Shown one piece after another: positions 1 to 6,295 of a stretch of 6,845 bases of DNA (within the stretch, counting starts at the first letter, position 1; each line of letters opens with the position of its first letter). The position numbers and the translations under genes were made by a program. This DNA comes from Acetobacteraceae bacterium (lineage in GTDB: Bacteria > Pseudomonadota > Alphaproteobacteria > Acetobacterales > Acetobacteraceae). Below the pieces are notes generated by a model. That model was not told the DNA's origin and did not search any database. It worked only from the letters and a program-made list of their open reading frames with translations. The stretch lies in the NCBI GenBank assembly GCA_947462945.1, contig CANHTE010000069.1, positions 1 through 6,845 on the forward strand, given 5' to 3'.

Positions 1-189
1 CCGCATCAGCATGTATTTGCCGCGCCGCCGAAAGCCCTCCACCCGCGCGCCCGTCAGCGTGGCCGCGAGCCCGGGCGGAAAGGGCCAGCGCAGCCCGGCC
101 CGCCGCGTCTCGGCATGGCGGATCACCTGGCCCTCCAGCACGCTGGCCAGGCCACGCATCACCGTCTCGACCTCGGGCAACTCGGGGAT
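1..189 (-). CDS. mutM: Formamidopyrimidine-DNA glycosylase, N-terminal part (cut by window edge)
   Basis: Bifunctional base-excision repair enzyme that removes oxidised purines such as 8-oxoguanine and then cleaves the strand at the abasic site. Only the first 63 codons are in the window; the zinc finger and the rest lie beyond position 1. Visible: the family N-terminus [13 protein letters not shown], whose proline is the catalytic nucleophile and whose following Glu is also catalytic, then LRWPFPP, then RRRGKYML, whose Lys58 (57 after initiator removal) matches the conserved DNA-binding lysine. The reading frame has no ATG, GTG or TTG at the required place. The codon before the catalytic proline is ATC (187-189 on the minus strand), 5 bases after AAAGAGGAGG. 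I take ATC as the start, because the proline must become the free N-terminus. It is divergent from ubiE. The family call is near certain; the start codon is the odd part and could be a sequencing error or a recent mutation. Confidence 0.93.
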   Translation of the reverse strand, partial: MPELPEVETVMRGLASVLEGQVIRHAETRRAGLRWPFPPGLAATLTGARVEGFRRRGKYMLMR

Positions 190-194
190 GGCGG

Positions 195-204
195 CCTCCT
201 CTTT
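195..204 (-). promoter_or_regulatory. Strong ribosome binding site of mutM
   Basis: On the minus strand this reads AAAGAGGAGG, a near-perfect Shine-Dalgarno sequence. It is followed by CCGCC and then the ATC codon that precedes the catalytic proline of MutM. The 5-base spacing is close to ideal, so this site, not upstream sequence, decides where MutM translation starts. Confidence 0.75.
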
Positions 205-218
205 CTCGGCTTTCCCGC

Positions 219-248
219 ATGGCAGATTCGCCCCGGGGCCGCTATACC
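219..248 (+). promoter_or_regulatory. Possible promoter of ubiE, with a TATA core shared by mutM
   Basis: ATGGCA (219-224) and TATACC (243-248), 18 bases apart, each match 4 of 6 bases of the sigma-70 -35 and -10 consensus. The -10 ends 6 bases before the ubiE ATG, so a transcript would begin at or next to the start codon. The same TATA core reads TATAGC on the minus strand and could serve mutM, but I see only a poor -35 for that direction. This is pattern matching in a GC-rich genome and is weak. Confidence 0.3.
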
Positions 249-254
249 CGCCCG

Positions 255-1004
255 ATGACCGACAGCCCCGAGACCATCGCCGATTTCGGCTTTCGCAATG
301 TCCCTGCCGAGGAAAAGGCGGGCCTGGTGCGCGAAGTCTTTGACAGCGTGGCCCCCCGCTACGATGTGATGAATGACCTGATGTCGCTCGGCCTGCATCG
401 GGCCTGGAAGCGCATCTTCGTCAATGCCATCCAGCCCCGCCCGGGCGAGACATTGCTCGATCTCGCCGGCGGCACGGGGGACATTTCCTTCTTGGCGCTG
501 GAACGCGGCGCCGGGCGCGTCATCTGCTCGGACATCAATGCCGAGATGCTCTCGGTCGGGCAGTCGCGCTCGCTGAAGAAGGGGCTGGCGCGAGGCCTGT
601 CCTTCCTGTGCGCCGATGCCGAACACATTCCCCTGCCGAATGCGAGCGTGGAGAAGGTCAGCATGGCCTTTGGCCTGCGCAACTGCACCGACAAGGATGC
701 GGTGCTGCGTGAGGTGCGGCGCGTGCTGCGGCCGGGTGGGCGCTTCCATTGCCTGGAATTCTCACGTCTGGAAGTCGCGGCACTGGCGCCGCTGTATGAC
801 GCCTGGTCCTTCAAGGCGCTGCCCGCCATTGGCGGACGTATCGCCCAGGATGCGGAAAGCTATCGCTATCTGGCCGAAAGCATCCGCATGTTCCCCGACC
901 AGGCCACGCTGTCCAGCATGATGGCGGCGGCGGGGCTGGAGCGCGTGCAGCACCGCAATCTCTCGGGCGGCATCGTTGCCATCCACACCGGCTGGAGGCT
1001 GTGA
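255..1004 (+). CDS. ubiE: Ubiquinone biosynthesis C-methyltransferase UbiE
   Basis: SAM-dependent C-methyltransferase that converts 2-polyprenyl-6-methoxy-benzoquinol to its 3-methyl form in ubiquinone synthesis; in menaquinone makers the same enzyme methylates demethylmenaquinol. The product is 249 aa, against about 251 in E. coli. It carries the family signature [18 protein letters not shown] (36-53), the SAM-binding loop LDLAGGTGD (68-76), the acidic ribose-binding region CSDINAEML (91-99), the ADAEHIPLP segment (120-128), RVLRPGG (156-162) and the C-terminal block [14 protein letters not shown] chose the ATG at 255 over the in-frame ATG at 219 because family members begin shortly before the F-G-F/Y segment (11-13); the extra 12 residues from 219 look unconserved. 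Neither start has a Shine-Dalgarno sequence. It is probably the first gene of the run ending in dnaQ. The usual partner ubiB is not next to it. Confidence 0.96.
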   Translation: MTDSPETIADFGFRNVPAEEKAGLVREVFDSVAPRYDVMNDLMSLGLHRAWKRIFVNAIQPRPGETLLDLAGGTGDISFLALERGAGRVICSDINAEMLSVGQSRSLKKGLARGLSFLCADAEHIPLPNASVEKVSMAFGLRNCTDKDAVLREVRRVLRPGGRFHCLEFSRLEVAALAPLYDAWSFKALPAIGGRIAQDAESYRYLAESIRMFPDQATLSSMMAAAGLERVQHRNLSGGIVAIHTGWRL

Positions 1005-1039
1005 TGATGGCGCTTCCCCGCTTGAGCACCGGAGCCTGA
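1004..1039 (+). other. Possible 11-codon minicistron between ubiE and the thioesterase gene
   Basis: An ATG overlaps the ubiE stop (TGATG). The frame continues for 11 codons ([11 protein letters not shown]) and stops at TGA 1037-1039, one base before the ATG of the next gene. It also contains that gene's GGAG ribosome binding site. It fills the whole intergenic gap and could pass ribosomes from ubiE to the thioesterase. It is equally possible that this is chance; no function for the peptide is implied. Confidence 0.3.
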
Positions 1040-1040
1040 C

Positions 1041-1469
1041 ATGCCCCAAAAAGACCTCCAGGCCCGCATCGAAGCGAGCTTCGCGCAGCAAGGCCTGATG
1101 CGCGTGATCGAGGCGCGCATCGCCGAGGTTTCTCCCGGGCGCTGCACCATCGAGGCGCCCTTCCGCAAGACGATGACGCAGCAGCAGGGGTTTCTCCATG
1201 CGGGCGTCCTCACCACCCTGGCTGACAATGCTTGCGGCTATGCCACGCTCTCGTTGCTGCCGCCTGGGCAGGAGGTTCTGACGGCCGAGTTGAAGGTGAA
1301 TTTCCTGCGCCCCGCGCGGGGCGTCCTCGCCATCGCCCGGGCCGAGGTCCTGAAGCTCGGCCGCACGCTCACCGTGGCCCGGGCCGAGGTCTGGATGCGC
1401 GCGGAGGATGGCTCGGAGAGCCTCTGCGCCGCGATGCAGGCAACCCTGGTCCCCTCGCTGGCCGCGTGA
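1041..1469 (+). CDS. PaaI-family hotdog-fold thioesterase
   Basis: Predicted single-domain acyl-CoA thioesterase of 142 aa, the usual length for PaaI/YdiI-type hotdog enzymes, which act in the cytoplasm as oligomers. The conserved core is GFLHAGVLTTLADNACGYA (50-68). It corresponds to the family's H-G-G...T-L-A-D-x-A pattern, with His53, an Ala replacing the first Gly, and Asp62 in the place of the catalytic acid. The block VNFLRPARG (87-94) matches the family's N-F-L-R-P strand. The start ATG lies 6 bases after GGAG. The stop codon TGA overlaps the aroE start by one base, so the two are probably translationally coupled. The substrate cannot be read from sequence. The aromatic and quinone neighbours make an aromatic or CoA-linked substrate conceivable, but that is only a guess from context. 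Confidence 0.88.
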   Translation: MPQKDLQARIEASFAQQGLMRVIEARIAEVSPGRCTIEAPFRKTMTQQQGFLHAGVLTTLADNACGYATLSLLPPGQEVLTAELKVNFLRPARGVLAIARAEVLKLGRTLTVARAEVWMRAEDGSESLCAAMQATLVPSLAA

Positions 1470-2290
1470 TGCTGACCGGGCGCGCCATGCTGGCCGGCGT
1501 GGCGGGCTGGCCTGTGGCGCATTCGCGCTCGCCCTTGCTGCACGGGACCTGGATCGCGCGGCATGGGCTGGATGCCGCCTATGTGCCCTTGCCCATCGAG
1601 CCCGCGAATTTCCCCGCCGCCATCCGCGGCCTGGCCGCCGCCGGCTTCAGGGGGCTGAACGTCACCATCCCGCACAAGGAAGCGGCCTTCGCCGTGTGTG
1701 ACGAGGTGCTGCCCCGCGCCCATCGCGCGGGTGCCGTGAACACGCTGGTCTTTCGCGAAGGCCGCATCATCGGCGATTGCACGGATGGCTTCGGCTTCCT
1801 CGCCTCCCTGCCGCATCACGACCCCAGAGGCGGCCCGGCCGTGCTGCTGGGCGCGGGCGGCGCGGCCCGCGCCATCGCCGCCGCGCTGCTGGACGCCGGC
1901 TGCCCGCGCCTGACGTTGGTGAACCGCACGCCGGAACGGGCGGAAGCGCTGGCCCAGGCGCTGGGCGGGCCGGTCCATGTCAGCACCACGCCACCGCTGC
2001 GTGATGCGGCCCTGCTGGTGAACACCACCAGCCTGGGCATGCAGGGCCAGCCGCCGCTGAAACTGGACCTGGCCGCCCTGCCCGCCCAGGCGCTGGTGGC
2101 TGACATCGTCTATGTGCCGCTGGAAACGCCGCTGCTCGCCGCCGCTCGCGCGCGGGGCCTGGTGGGCGTGGACGGCTTGGGCATGCTGCTGCACCAGGCC
2201 CGCCCAGGCTTCGAGGCCTGGTTCGGCGTGGCGCCCGTGGTGGACGACGAACTTCGCCGCATCGTCGCGGCCGATATCCCGCCGCGATGA
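1469..2290 (+). CDS. aroE: Shikimate dehydrogenase (NADP+)
   Basis: Reduces 3-dehydroshikimate to shikimate with NADPH in the shikimate pathway to chorismate, the precursor of aromatic amino acids and of the ubiquinone ring. The product is 273 aa, matching E. coli AroE (272). Substrate-binding motifs: HSRSPLLH (18-25), NVTIPHK (64-70) with catalytic Lys70, AVNT (89-92), and DGFGF (106-110) with the paired catalytic Asp106. The nucleotide-binding loop is GAGGAARA (128-135), followed by NRT (152-154), which contacts the NADP phosphate. Then come NTTSLGM (185-191) and the C-terminal DGLGMLLHQA (235-244). The ATG start overlaps the thioesterase stop (TGATG). A GTG one codon earlier and an ATG at 1487 are less likely alternatives. 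The last four bases overlap coaE (ATGA). The frame stays open upstream to 1232, but that part lies inside the thioesterase gene and is a shadow. Confidence 0.97.
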   Translation: MLTGRAMLAGVAGWPVAHSRSPLLHGTWIARHGLDAAYVPLPIEPANFPAAIRGLAAAGFRGLNVTIPHKEAAFAVCDEVLPRAHRAGAVNTLVFREGRIIGDCTDGFGFLASLPHHDPRGGPAVLLGAGGAARAIAAALLDAGCPRLTLVNRTPERAEALAQALGGPVHVSTTPPLRDAALLVNTTSLGMQGQPPLKLDLAALPAQALVADIVYVPLETPLLAAARARGLVGVDGLGMLLHQARPGFEAWFGVAPVVDDELRRIVAADIPPR

Positions 2291-2871
2291 AAATTTGGGG
2301 GCTGACCGGCAGCATCGGCATGGGCAAATCCACCGCCGCCCGCGCCTTCCGCCGCCTGGGCGTGCCGATCTTTGATGCCGATGCCGCCGTGCACGCCCTG
2401 CAAGCGCGGGGCGGCCGCGCCGTGCGCCCCATCGCGCGCGCCTTCCCCGGCACCGAGCGCGATGGCGCCACGGATCGTGAGGCGCTGCGACGCGCGGTGC
2501 TCGGCCAGCCCGAGGCGCTGAAGCGGCTGGAGCACATCATCCACCCCCTGGTGCGCGAGGAGCAGGCCCGCTTCCTCAAGCGCTGGCGCGGCCGTGGGGC
2601 CAGGCTGGTGGTGCTGGACATCCCGCTGCTGTTCGAAACGCGCCGCGATCTGCGCGAGTTCGACCAGATCCTTGTTGTCTCGGCGCCGGCGGCCGTGCAG
2701 CGGCTGCGGGTGCTGCGGCGCGGCGGCATGACGGAAGCGCGCCTCGCTGCCATCCGCGCGCGGCAAATGCCCGATGCCGAGAAGCGGCGGCGGGCGGATA
2801 TGGTGATCCGCACAGGACTTTCGCGGTTTCAGGCGCAGGCTGCCGTGCGGCGCCTGGTGCGCGCGTCATGA
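2287..2871 (+). CDS. coaE: Dephospho-CoA kinase
   Basis: Phosphorylates the 3'-hydroxyl of the ribose of dephospho-CoA with ATP, the final step of coenzyme A synthesis in the cytosol. The product is 194 aa, within the family's usual 190-210. The P-loop is GSIGMGKST (8-16) with Lys14 and Ser15. FDADAAVH (29-36) carries the acidic pair of the catalytic site. Further family blocks are EHIIHPLVR (82-90), DIPLLFE (111-117) in the substrate lid region, and ARQMPDAEKRRRADMVI (158-174), matching the conserved R-x-x-x-Q-x-x-x-x-x-K-x-x-x-A-D-x-V/I pattern. The start overlaps the aroE stop by 4 bases (ATGA), implying coupled translation. An aroE-coaE-dnaQ order is familiar from alphaproteobacteria. I see nothing unusual in the protein. 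Confidence 0.96.
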   Translation: MKIWGLTGSIGMGKSTAARAFRRLGVPIFDADAAVHALQARGGRAVRPIARAFPGTERDGATDREALRRAVLGQPEALKRLEHIIHPLVREEQARFLKRWRGRGARLVVLDIPLLFETRRDLREFDQILVVSAPAAVQRLRVLRRGGMTEARLAAIRARQMPDAEKRRRADMVIRTGLSRFQAQAAVRRLVRAS

Positions 2872-2910
2872 GGGGGCTTTGCCCGCTCAAACTCCCCCAA
2901 AAGGCCCCCC

Positions 2911-3585
2911 ATGCGTGAAATCGTCCTGGACACCGAGACCACTGGCTTCGAGCCCCTGGAAGGCCACCGCATCATCGAGGTCGCGGCCATTGAGATCGTG
3001 AATCTCATGCCCACCGGAAACGTCTTCCACACCCTGGTGGACCCGGAGCGTGATGTGCCGCCCGAGGCCAGCCGCGTGCATGGCTTCACCCGCGCCGATC
3101 TGGAGGGCAAGCCGCGCTTCCCCGATATCGCCGACGCCATGCTGGAATTCCTGGGCGATTCGCCCATCATCGCTCATAACGCGCCCTTCGATTTCAGGTT
3201 CCTCGACGCCGAGCTGTTTCGCGCCAAACGGCCGACCCTCGACCCTGCGCGAATGGTGGATAGCCTGGCCCTGGCGCGCATCGCCTTCCCCGGCGCGCAG
3301 AACAGCCTGGATGCGCTGTGCCGGCGCTTTGAGATTGATCTCTCCCAGCGCACCACCCACAACGCGCTGCTCGACGTGAAGCTGCTGGCCGAGGTCTATC
3401 TGGAGCTGAAGGGCGGCCGCCAGCCCGGCCTCACCCTCGGCTCCGCGCCCGTGGTGCAGAATATCCTGCGGGAGGCCAGCGCGCCGCGCACCCCGCGCCC
3501 GATGCGCACAACACCCGAGCAGGAAGCCGCTTTCGAAACCTTCCTCGGCCGGATCAAGGAGCCGAGCTGGAAGAAGGGCGCCTGA
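2911..3585 (+). CDS. dnaQ: DNA polymerase III epsilon subunit, 3'-5' proofreading exonuclease
   Basis: Proofreading exonuclease of the replicative polymerase, acting in the core complex with the alpha subunit. The product is 224 aa (E. coli 243). All DEDDh residues are present: Asp7 and Glu9 in DTETTG (Exo I), Asp94 in HNAPFDFRFL (Exo II), and His150 and Asp155 in HNALLDVKLLA (Exo III). Just after the catalytic domain, QPGLTL (171-176) sits where E. coli epsilon has its clamp-binding hexapeptide; I infer the same role. The C-terminal tail (about 195-224) would be the part that binds alpha. The ATG at 2911 follows AAAAGG by 6 bases. The 39-base gap after coaE shows no clear promoter or terminator, so it is probably the last gene of the ubiE run. 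Its final 32 bases overlap the end of the convergent phosphoglycosyltransferase gene. Confidence 0.96.
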   Translation: MREIVLDTETTGFEPLEGHRIIEVAAIEIVNLMPTGNVFHTLVDPERDVPPEASRVHGFTRADLEGKPRFPDIADAMLEFLGDSPIIAHNAPFDFRFLDAELFRAKRPTLDPARMVDSLALARIAFPGAQNSLDALCRRFEIDLSQRTTHNALLDVKLLAEVYLELKGGRQPGLTLGSAPVVQNILREASAPRTPRPMRTTPEQEAAFETFLGRIKEPSWKKGA

Positions 3586-4165
3586 CAGTACTCAGCGGGG
3601 CCATGGTCGCCTCGCCCGCCGCATGCACGCCCTGGCCGCGCAGCAGGACCAGGCCGCATGCAGCGATGATGCGAAGATCGCCGCCCAGGGTGATGCGCTC
3701 CACATAGCGCGCATCCCATTCCAACCTCTCCGGCCAGGGCACGGCATTGCGCCCACGCGATTGGGCCAGCCCGCACAGTCCAGGGCGGACCCGCAGGCGC
3801 GTTGCCTCACGCGGGTGATACAGCGGGGTATATTCCGTCGGCAGTGGCCGTGGCCCGACGAAGGACATGCGCCCCCGCAATACCAGCCAAAGCTGCGGCA
3901 ATTCATCCAGCGCGAGCGCCCGAATGGCGCGGCCAAAGCGCGTCAGCCGTTGGGCATCCGGCGCCGGGCCAGGGGCCATGCTGCGGAACTTCACCAGCCG
4001 GAAGGGCTGGCCCCCGCGGCCCGCGCGCCATTGCAGGAACAGCACCGGCCGGCCCAGCATGATGGCCACCAGCAGGGCGGTGCCCAGCAGCAGCGGCAGG
4101 GTGGCCAGCAGCAAGGCGCCGGCCAGGGCCAGGTCAAGGCCGCGCTTGCCCCAGCGTTCATACAT
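3554..4165 (-). CDS. Bacterial sugar transferase (PglC/WcaJ-type polyprenyl-phosphate phosphoglycosyltransferase)
   Basis: Transfers a sugar 1-phosphate from a nucleotide-sugar to undecaprenyl phosphate at the inner membrane, the first step in building a surface polysaccharide repeat. The 203-aa product is the short form: one N-terminal hydrophobic re-entrant helix after KRGLDL (about 7-37) and then the catalytic domain, without the extra N-terminal membrane domain of WcaJ. Motifs: KFRSM (59-63), LDELPQLW (86-93) with the catalytic Asp87-Glu88 pair, SFVGPRPLP (101-109), RPGLCGLAQ (127-135, with Cys where Thr is common), and WDARYV (150-155). Conservation ends near GEATM (184-188); the last ~15 residues are a Ser/Pro-rich tail overlapping dnaQ. 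The start overlaps the ligase stop by 8 bases, with GGAGG 6 bases before the ATG. The sugar used cannot be told from sequence. Confidence 0.94.
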   Translation of the reverse strand: MYERWGKRGLDLALAGALLLATLPLLLGTALLVAIMLGRPVLFLQWRAGRGGQPFRLVKFRSMAPGPAPDAQRLTRFGRAIRALALDELPQLWLVLRGRMSFVGPRPLPTEYTPLYHPREATRLRVRPGLCGLAQSRGRNAVPWPERLEWDARYVERITLGGDLRIIAACGLVLLRGQGVHAAGEATMAPLSTVRRPSSSSAP

Positions 4166-5363
4166 CCCGCGCCTCCACAGCCAACGAGAGCGCCAGCCCG
4201 AGCGCGAGCCACACCATCCGGTTGCCCAGGTCGGTCGAGACCATGGCCGTCATCGCAACCGGCAGGGTCAGCGCCATGATGCTGGCCGCGCGCTCGGGGG
4301 CCACGCGCGGCAGGCGGCGCAAGGCCATCAGCAGCGCCCCGCCAAAGGTCAGGCACCACAGCAGCAAGCCAATTGCACCGCCCTCCACCAGCGCCTCGAT
4401 GGCATGATTGTGCGGATGCAGGCCGCGATCCTGGCCGACGCCGATGCTGGGCGGGAAGCCGCCCGGGCCCAGCCCCGCGAAGCCTCCCAGGCGCCAGGCC
4501 TGGGACCACAGGATGTCGCGCGCGGAATCCTGACCGCCATCGGGGCGGAATAAGCGCTCCAGCGTGGCGAGGTTTTCGGCGCGCCCAGGGTCCAGCAGCA
4601 AGACGCCAAGCGCTGCCCCGCCCCCCAGGCCAACCAGGCAAAGCCAGGCAAGGGCTGGCCCGACGCGGCCCAGCAGCACCCAGCGCAGGGCCGGGCCCAG
4701 TGCCACCGTGGCGCCAAGTTGCAGGAAGGCCGCCCGCCCCCCCGGCAACAGAACGCCCATGCCGAGCCCCGCCAGCACGCCCAGCCAGAACACCCGGCGC
4801 CAGCCCTGCGCCGCCGTGGCCCGCAACGCCACCAGGCCGGCGGCACAGGCAATGGCCAGCCCCGCCACCTGATACTGCACCCGCACGCGGGAGGGGTCCG
4901 CCCCCACCTGTCCGCCCAGCACCACCGCATCCGTGGCCAAGCCCCAGGCAATGGAGGCCGCGACAAACACACCGAGCCAGATGGCCGCCAGGGCAAAAAC
5001 GCGCCGCGCCGTGGGGTCGCTGCCCAGCAACAATCCCAGCACCAGCATCAGGGGCCCTGCCAGCACGATCTCCGGCAGCCGGTCCGCCACGCCATCACGC
5101 CAGGGGCTCCAGGCCGAGGCCACCACCCACCAGGCCCAAAGCAGCCCACACCCGGCCAGCGGTGGGCCAATTTCCGGCGCGAGGCACCAGCCACGACCCA
5201 GCAGCAGCAATGGCAAGAGCCCGAGCAGGGCCAGCAAGGCGAGCAACGTGATGTCGAACGGCAACGCAGCTACCACCTGCGTGGATTTGAGCGCGCCCGC
5301 GAAATGCAGGGCGGCGCCGGCCAGCCCGGCCAGCGCGGCAAAACACGGCGCCGTCCTCAGCAC
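4158..5363 (-). CDS. O-antigen ligase / Wzy-like polysaccharide polymerase, multi-pass membrane protein
   Basis: Inner-membrane protein of the WaaL/Wzy superfamily, which joins undecaprenyl-linked glycans on the periplasmic side, either to lipid A core or to each other. The 401-aa product has about 10-12 hydrophobic segments across its length. The larger periplasmic loop (about 258-330) carries the family hallmarks: DSARDILWSQAW (279-290), GLGPGGFPPSIG (297-308) and LHPHNHAIEALVEGG (315-329), where the His-Asn pair (318-319) followed by a Glu is the Wzy_C signature. Arg210 in PGGRAAF matches the conserved Arg before a later membrane helix. The start is GTG, nested in the upstream gene's stop as GTGCTGA (7-base overlap), with GGGGGA about 7 bases before it. 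Ligase and polymerase cannot be separated by sequence. With a chain-length regulator upstream and no other Wzy here, polymerase is a reasonable lean. Confidence 0.88.
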   Translation of the reverse strand: MLRTAPCFAALAGLAGAALHFAGALKSTQVVAALPFDITLLALLALLGLLPLLLLGRGWCLAPEIGPPLAGCGLLWAWWVVASAWSPWRDGVADRLPEIVLAGPLMLVLGLLLGSDPTARRVFALAAIWLGVFVAASIAWGLATDAVVLGGQVGADPSRVRVQYQVAGLAIACAAGLVALRATAAQGWRRVFWLGVLAGLGMGVLLPGGRAAFLQLGATVALGPALRWVLLGRVGPALAWLCLVGLGGGAALGVLLLDPGRAENLATLERLFRPDGGQDSARDILWSQAWRLGGFAGLGPGGFPPSIGVGQDRGLHPHNHAIEALVEGGAIGLLLWCLTFGGALLMALRRLPRVAPERAASIMALTLPVAMTAMVSTDLGNRMVWLALGLALSLAVEARDV

Positions 5364-6295
5364 GCGCCATCCCCCGTATGCGTGCGGGTCAGCACCGGCT
5401 CGGTGCGCGCAGCCAGGGGGGGTGGTTCGGCGGCCTCACGCCAGGGCATGGCGGGGGGCCAACCCGGCCGCTCAGCCCGAAGCAGGATGCGGCATGTCAC
5501 CGCCAGGATGACGGCACCGGGGATCACGATGCCCAGCAGCACCAGCAGCAACGGCCGATTGGGCACGGAGGGGCGGATTTCCACCATGGGGAGGGACACC
5601 AGGCGCGCGGCCGCCGCCTCATCCGCCGCCACGACCAGCGCCGCGCGCTGCTGTTGCGCCAGCAACTCGAACAGCGAATTGCGCAGGAAGAGGTCCGGCT
5701 CCACACGCAACTGCGCCTCCAGCGCCTGGATACGACGCCCGGCCAGTTCGGCCAGTGTTTCGCGCACACGGCTTTCGGCCAGGGCATGCAGCCTTTGCAG
5801 CATGTCCAACGCCGAGGCGCGGTCCCGGTGCACCAATTCCAACGTCCAGGTCACCGAGGTGAGTGAGGGGGTGGCACCGAAATTCCGCTCCAGGAAGCTC
5901 AGCGCGTCATCCGCATCGGCGGCCATGCGCAGGCCCAGCCCGCGACGAACCGCGCCGAGCGGCCATGCGGCGCGGCGCTGCTCGATTTGCGCCAGCAGCG
6001 CCGTCTCGCGCGCCAGGGCGGCCGCGGCTTCGGGCGCGCGCAAGGCCGCCAGATAGACGGCGAAATTGCCCCCTGGCCGCTGGTCCAGCAGCGATGGCTG
6101 CAAAAATGGCGAGGGCGTGAGCAGGGAGGAGGTGGCGATGCCCGTCGTCTCGGAGGGCGCAACGATGGCACTGGCCACGAAACTGCGCGGCCAATTCCAG
6201 ACGACGGTTGCTGCCAATGCGTAGAGAAACAGACAGGACAGAAAAATGCCCCAGCGCTGCCGCCACAACCGCTTGAGCAATTCCTCCAGTGCCAT
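5357..6295 (-). CDS. Wzz-like polysaccharide chain-length regulator (polysaccharide co-polymerase)
   Basis: Predicted inner-membrane co-polymerase that sets glycan chain length by working with a Wzy-type polymerase. The 312-aa product has the family layout: a short cytoplasmic N-terminus, membrane helix 1 (about 16-34), a periplasmic helical domain with a likely coiled coil (about 172-230), the proline motif PSVPNRP (242-248), membrane helix 2 (about 248-270) and a Pro/Arg-rich cytoplasmic tail of about 40 residues. The tail has no Walker motifs or Tyr cluster, so this is not a BY-kinase fusion. Overall similarity to Wzz proteins is in architecture more than in exact residues. I chose the ATG at 6295, which has GAGG five bases upstream. 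The in-frame ATG at 6322 would add nine residues and lacks a ribosome binding site. It is the first gene of the three-gene minus-strand operon, and its stop overlaps the ligase start. Confidence 0.82.
   Translation of the reverse strand: MALEELLKRLWRQRWGIFLSCLFLYALAATVVWNWPRSFVASAIVAPSETTGIATSSLLTPSPFLQPSLLDQRPGGNFAVYLAALRAPEAAAALARETALLAQIEQRRAAWPLGAVRRGLGLRMAADADDALSFLERNFGATPSLTSVTWTLELVHRDRASALDMLQRLHALAESRVRETLAELAGRRIQALEAQLRVEPDLFLRNSLFELLAQQQRAALVVAADEAAAARLVSLPMVEIRPSVPNRPLLLVLLGIVIPGAVILAVTCRILLRAERPGWPPAMPWREAAEPPPLAARTEPVLTRTHTGDGAC

Noticed and set aside
219..254. N-terminal extension of UbiE from the upstream ATG at 219
   Set aside because: Adds 12 Arg/Pro-rich residues not typical of the family, lacks a ribosome binding site, and overlaps the presumed promoter.
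1335..1391. 15-base direct repeat GCCCGGGCCGAGGTC in the thioesterase gene (1335 and 1377)
   Set aside because: Encodes ARAEV twice on adjacent strands of the hotdog sheet; ordinary codon and residue reuse, not a mobile or regulatory repeat.
1238..2194. 318-codon minus-strand open frame opposite aroE
   Set aside because: Gln/Gly/Arg/Ala-rich with no motif, directly opposite a gene with every AroE motif intact.
2872..2910. GGGGG...CCCCC pairing between coaE and dnaQ as a terminator
   Set aside because: Only five G-C pairs around an 18-base loop, with no T-run; cannot be supported as a terminator.
3582..3600. CTGA-CAGTAC-TCAG inverted repeat at the dnaQ end as a terminator
   Set aside because: Four-base arms, low stability and no T-run on either strand.
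4373..5251. 292-codon plus-strand open frame
   Set aside because: Pro/Ala/Arg-dominated translation, antisense to the ligase gene; long chance frames are expected at this GC content.
4719..6056. 445-codon open frame on the plus strand across the ligase and Wzz-like genes
   Set aside because: Arg/Pro/Gln/Ser-rich, no recognisable domain, and lies opposite two genes with clear family features; a shadow of high-GC coding DNA.
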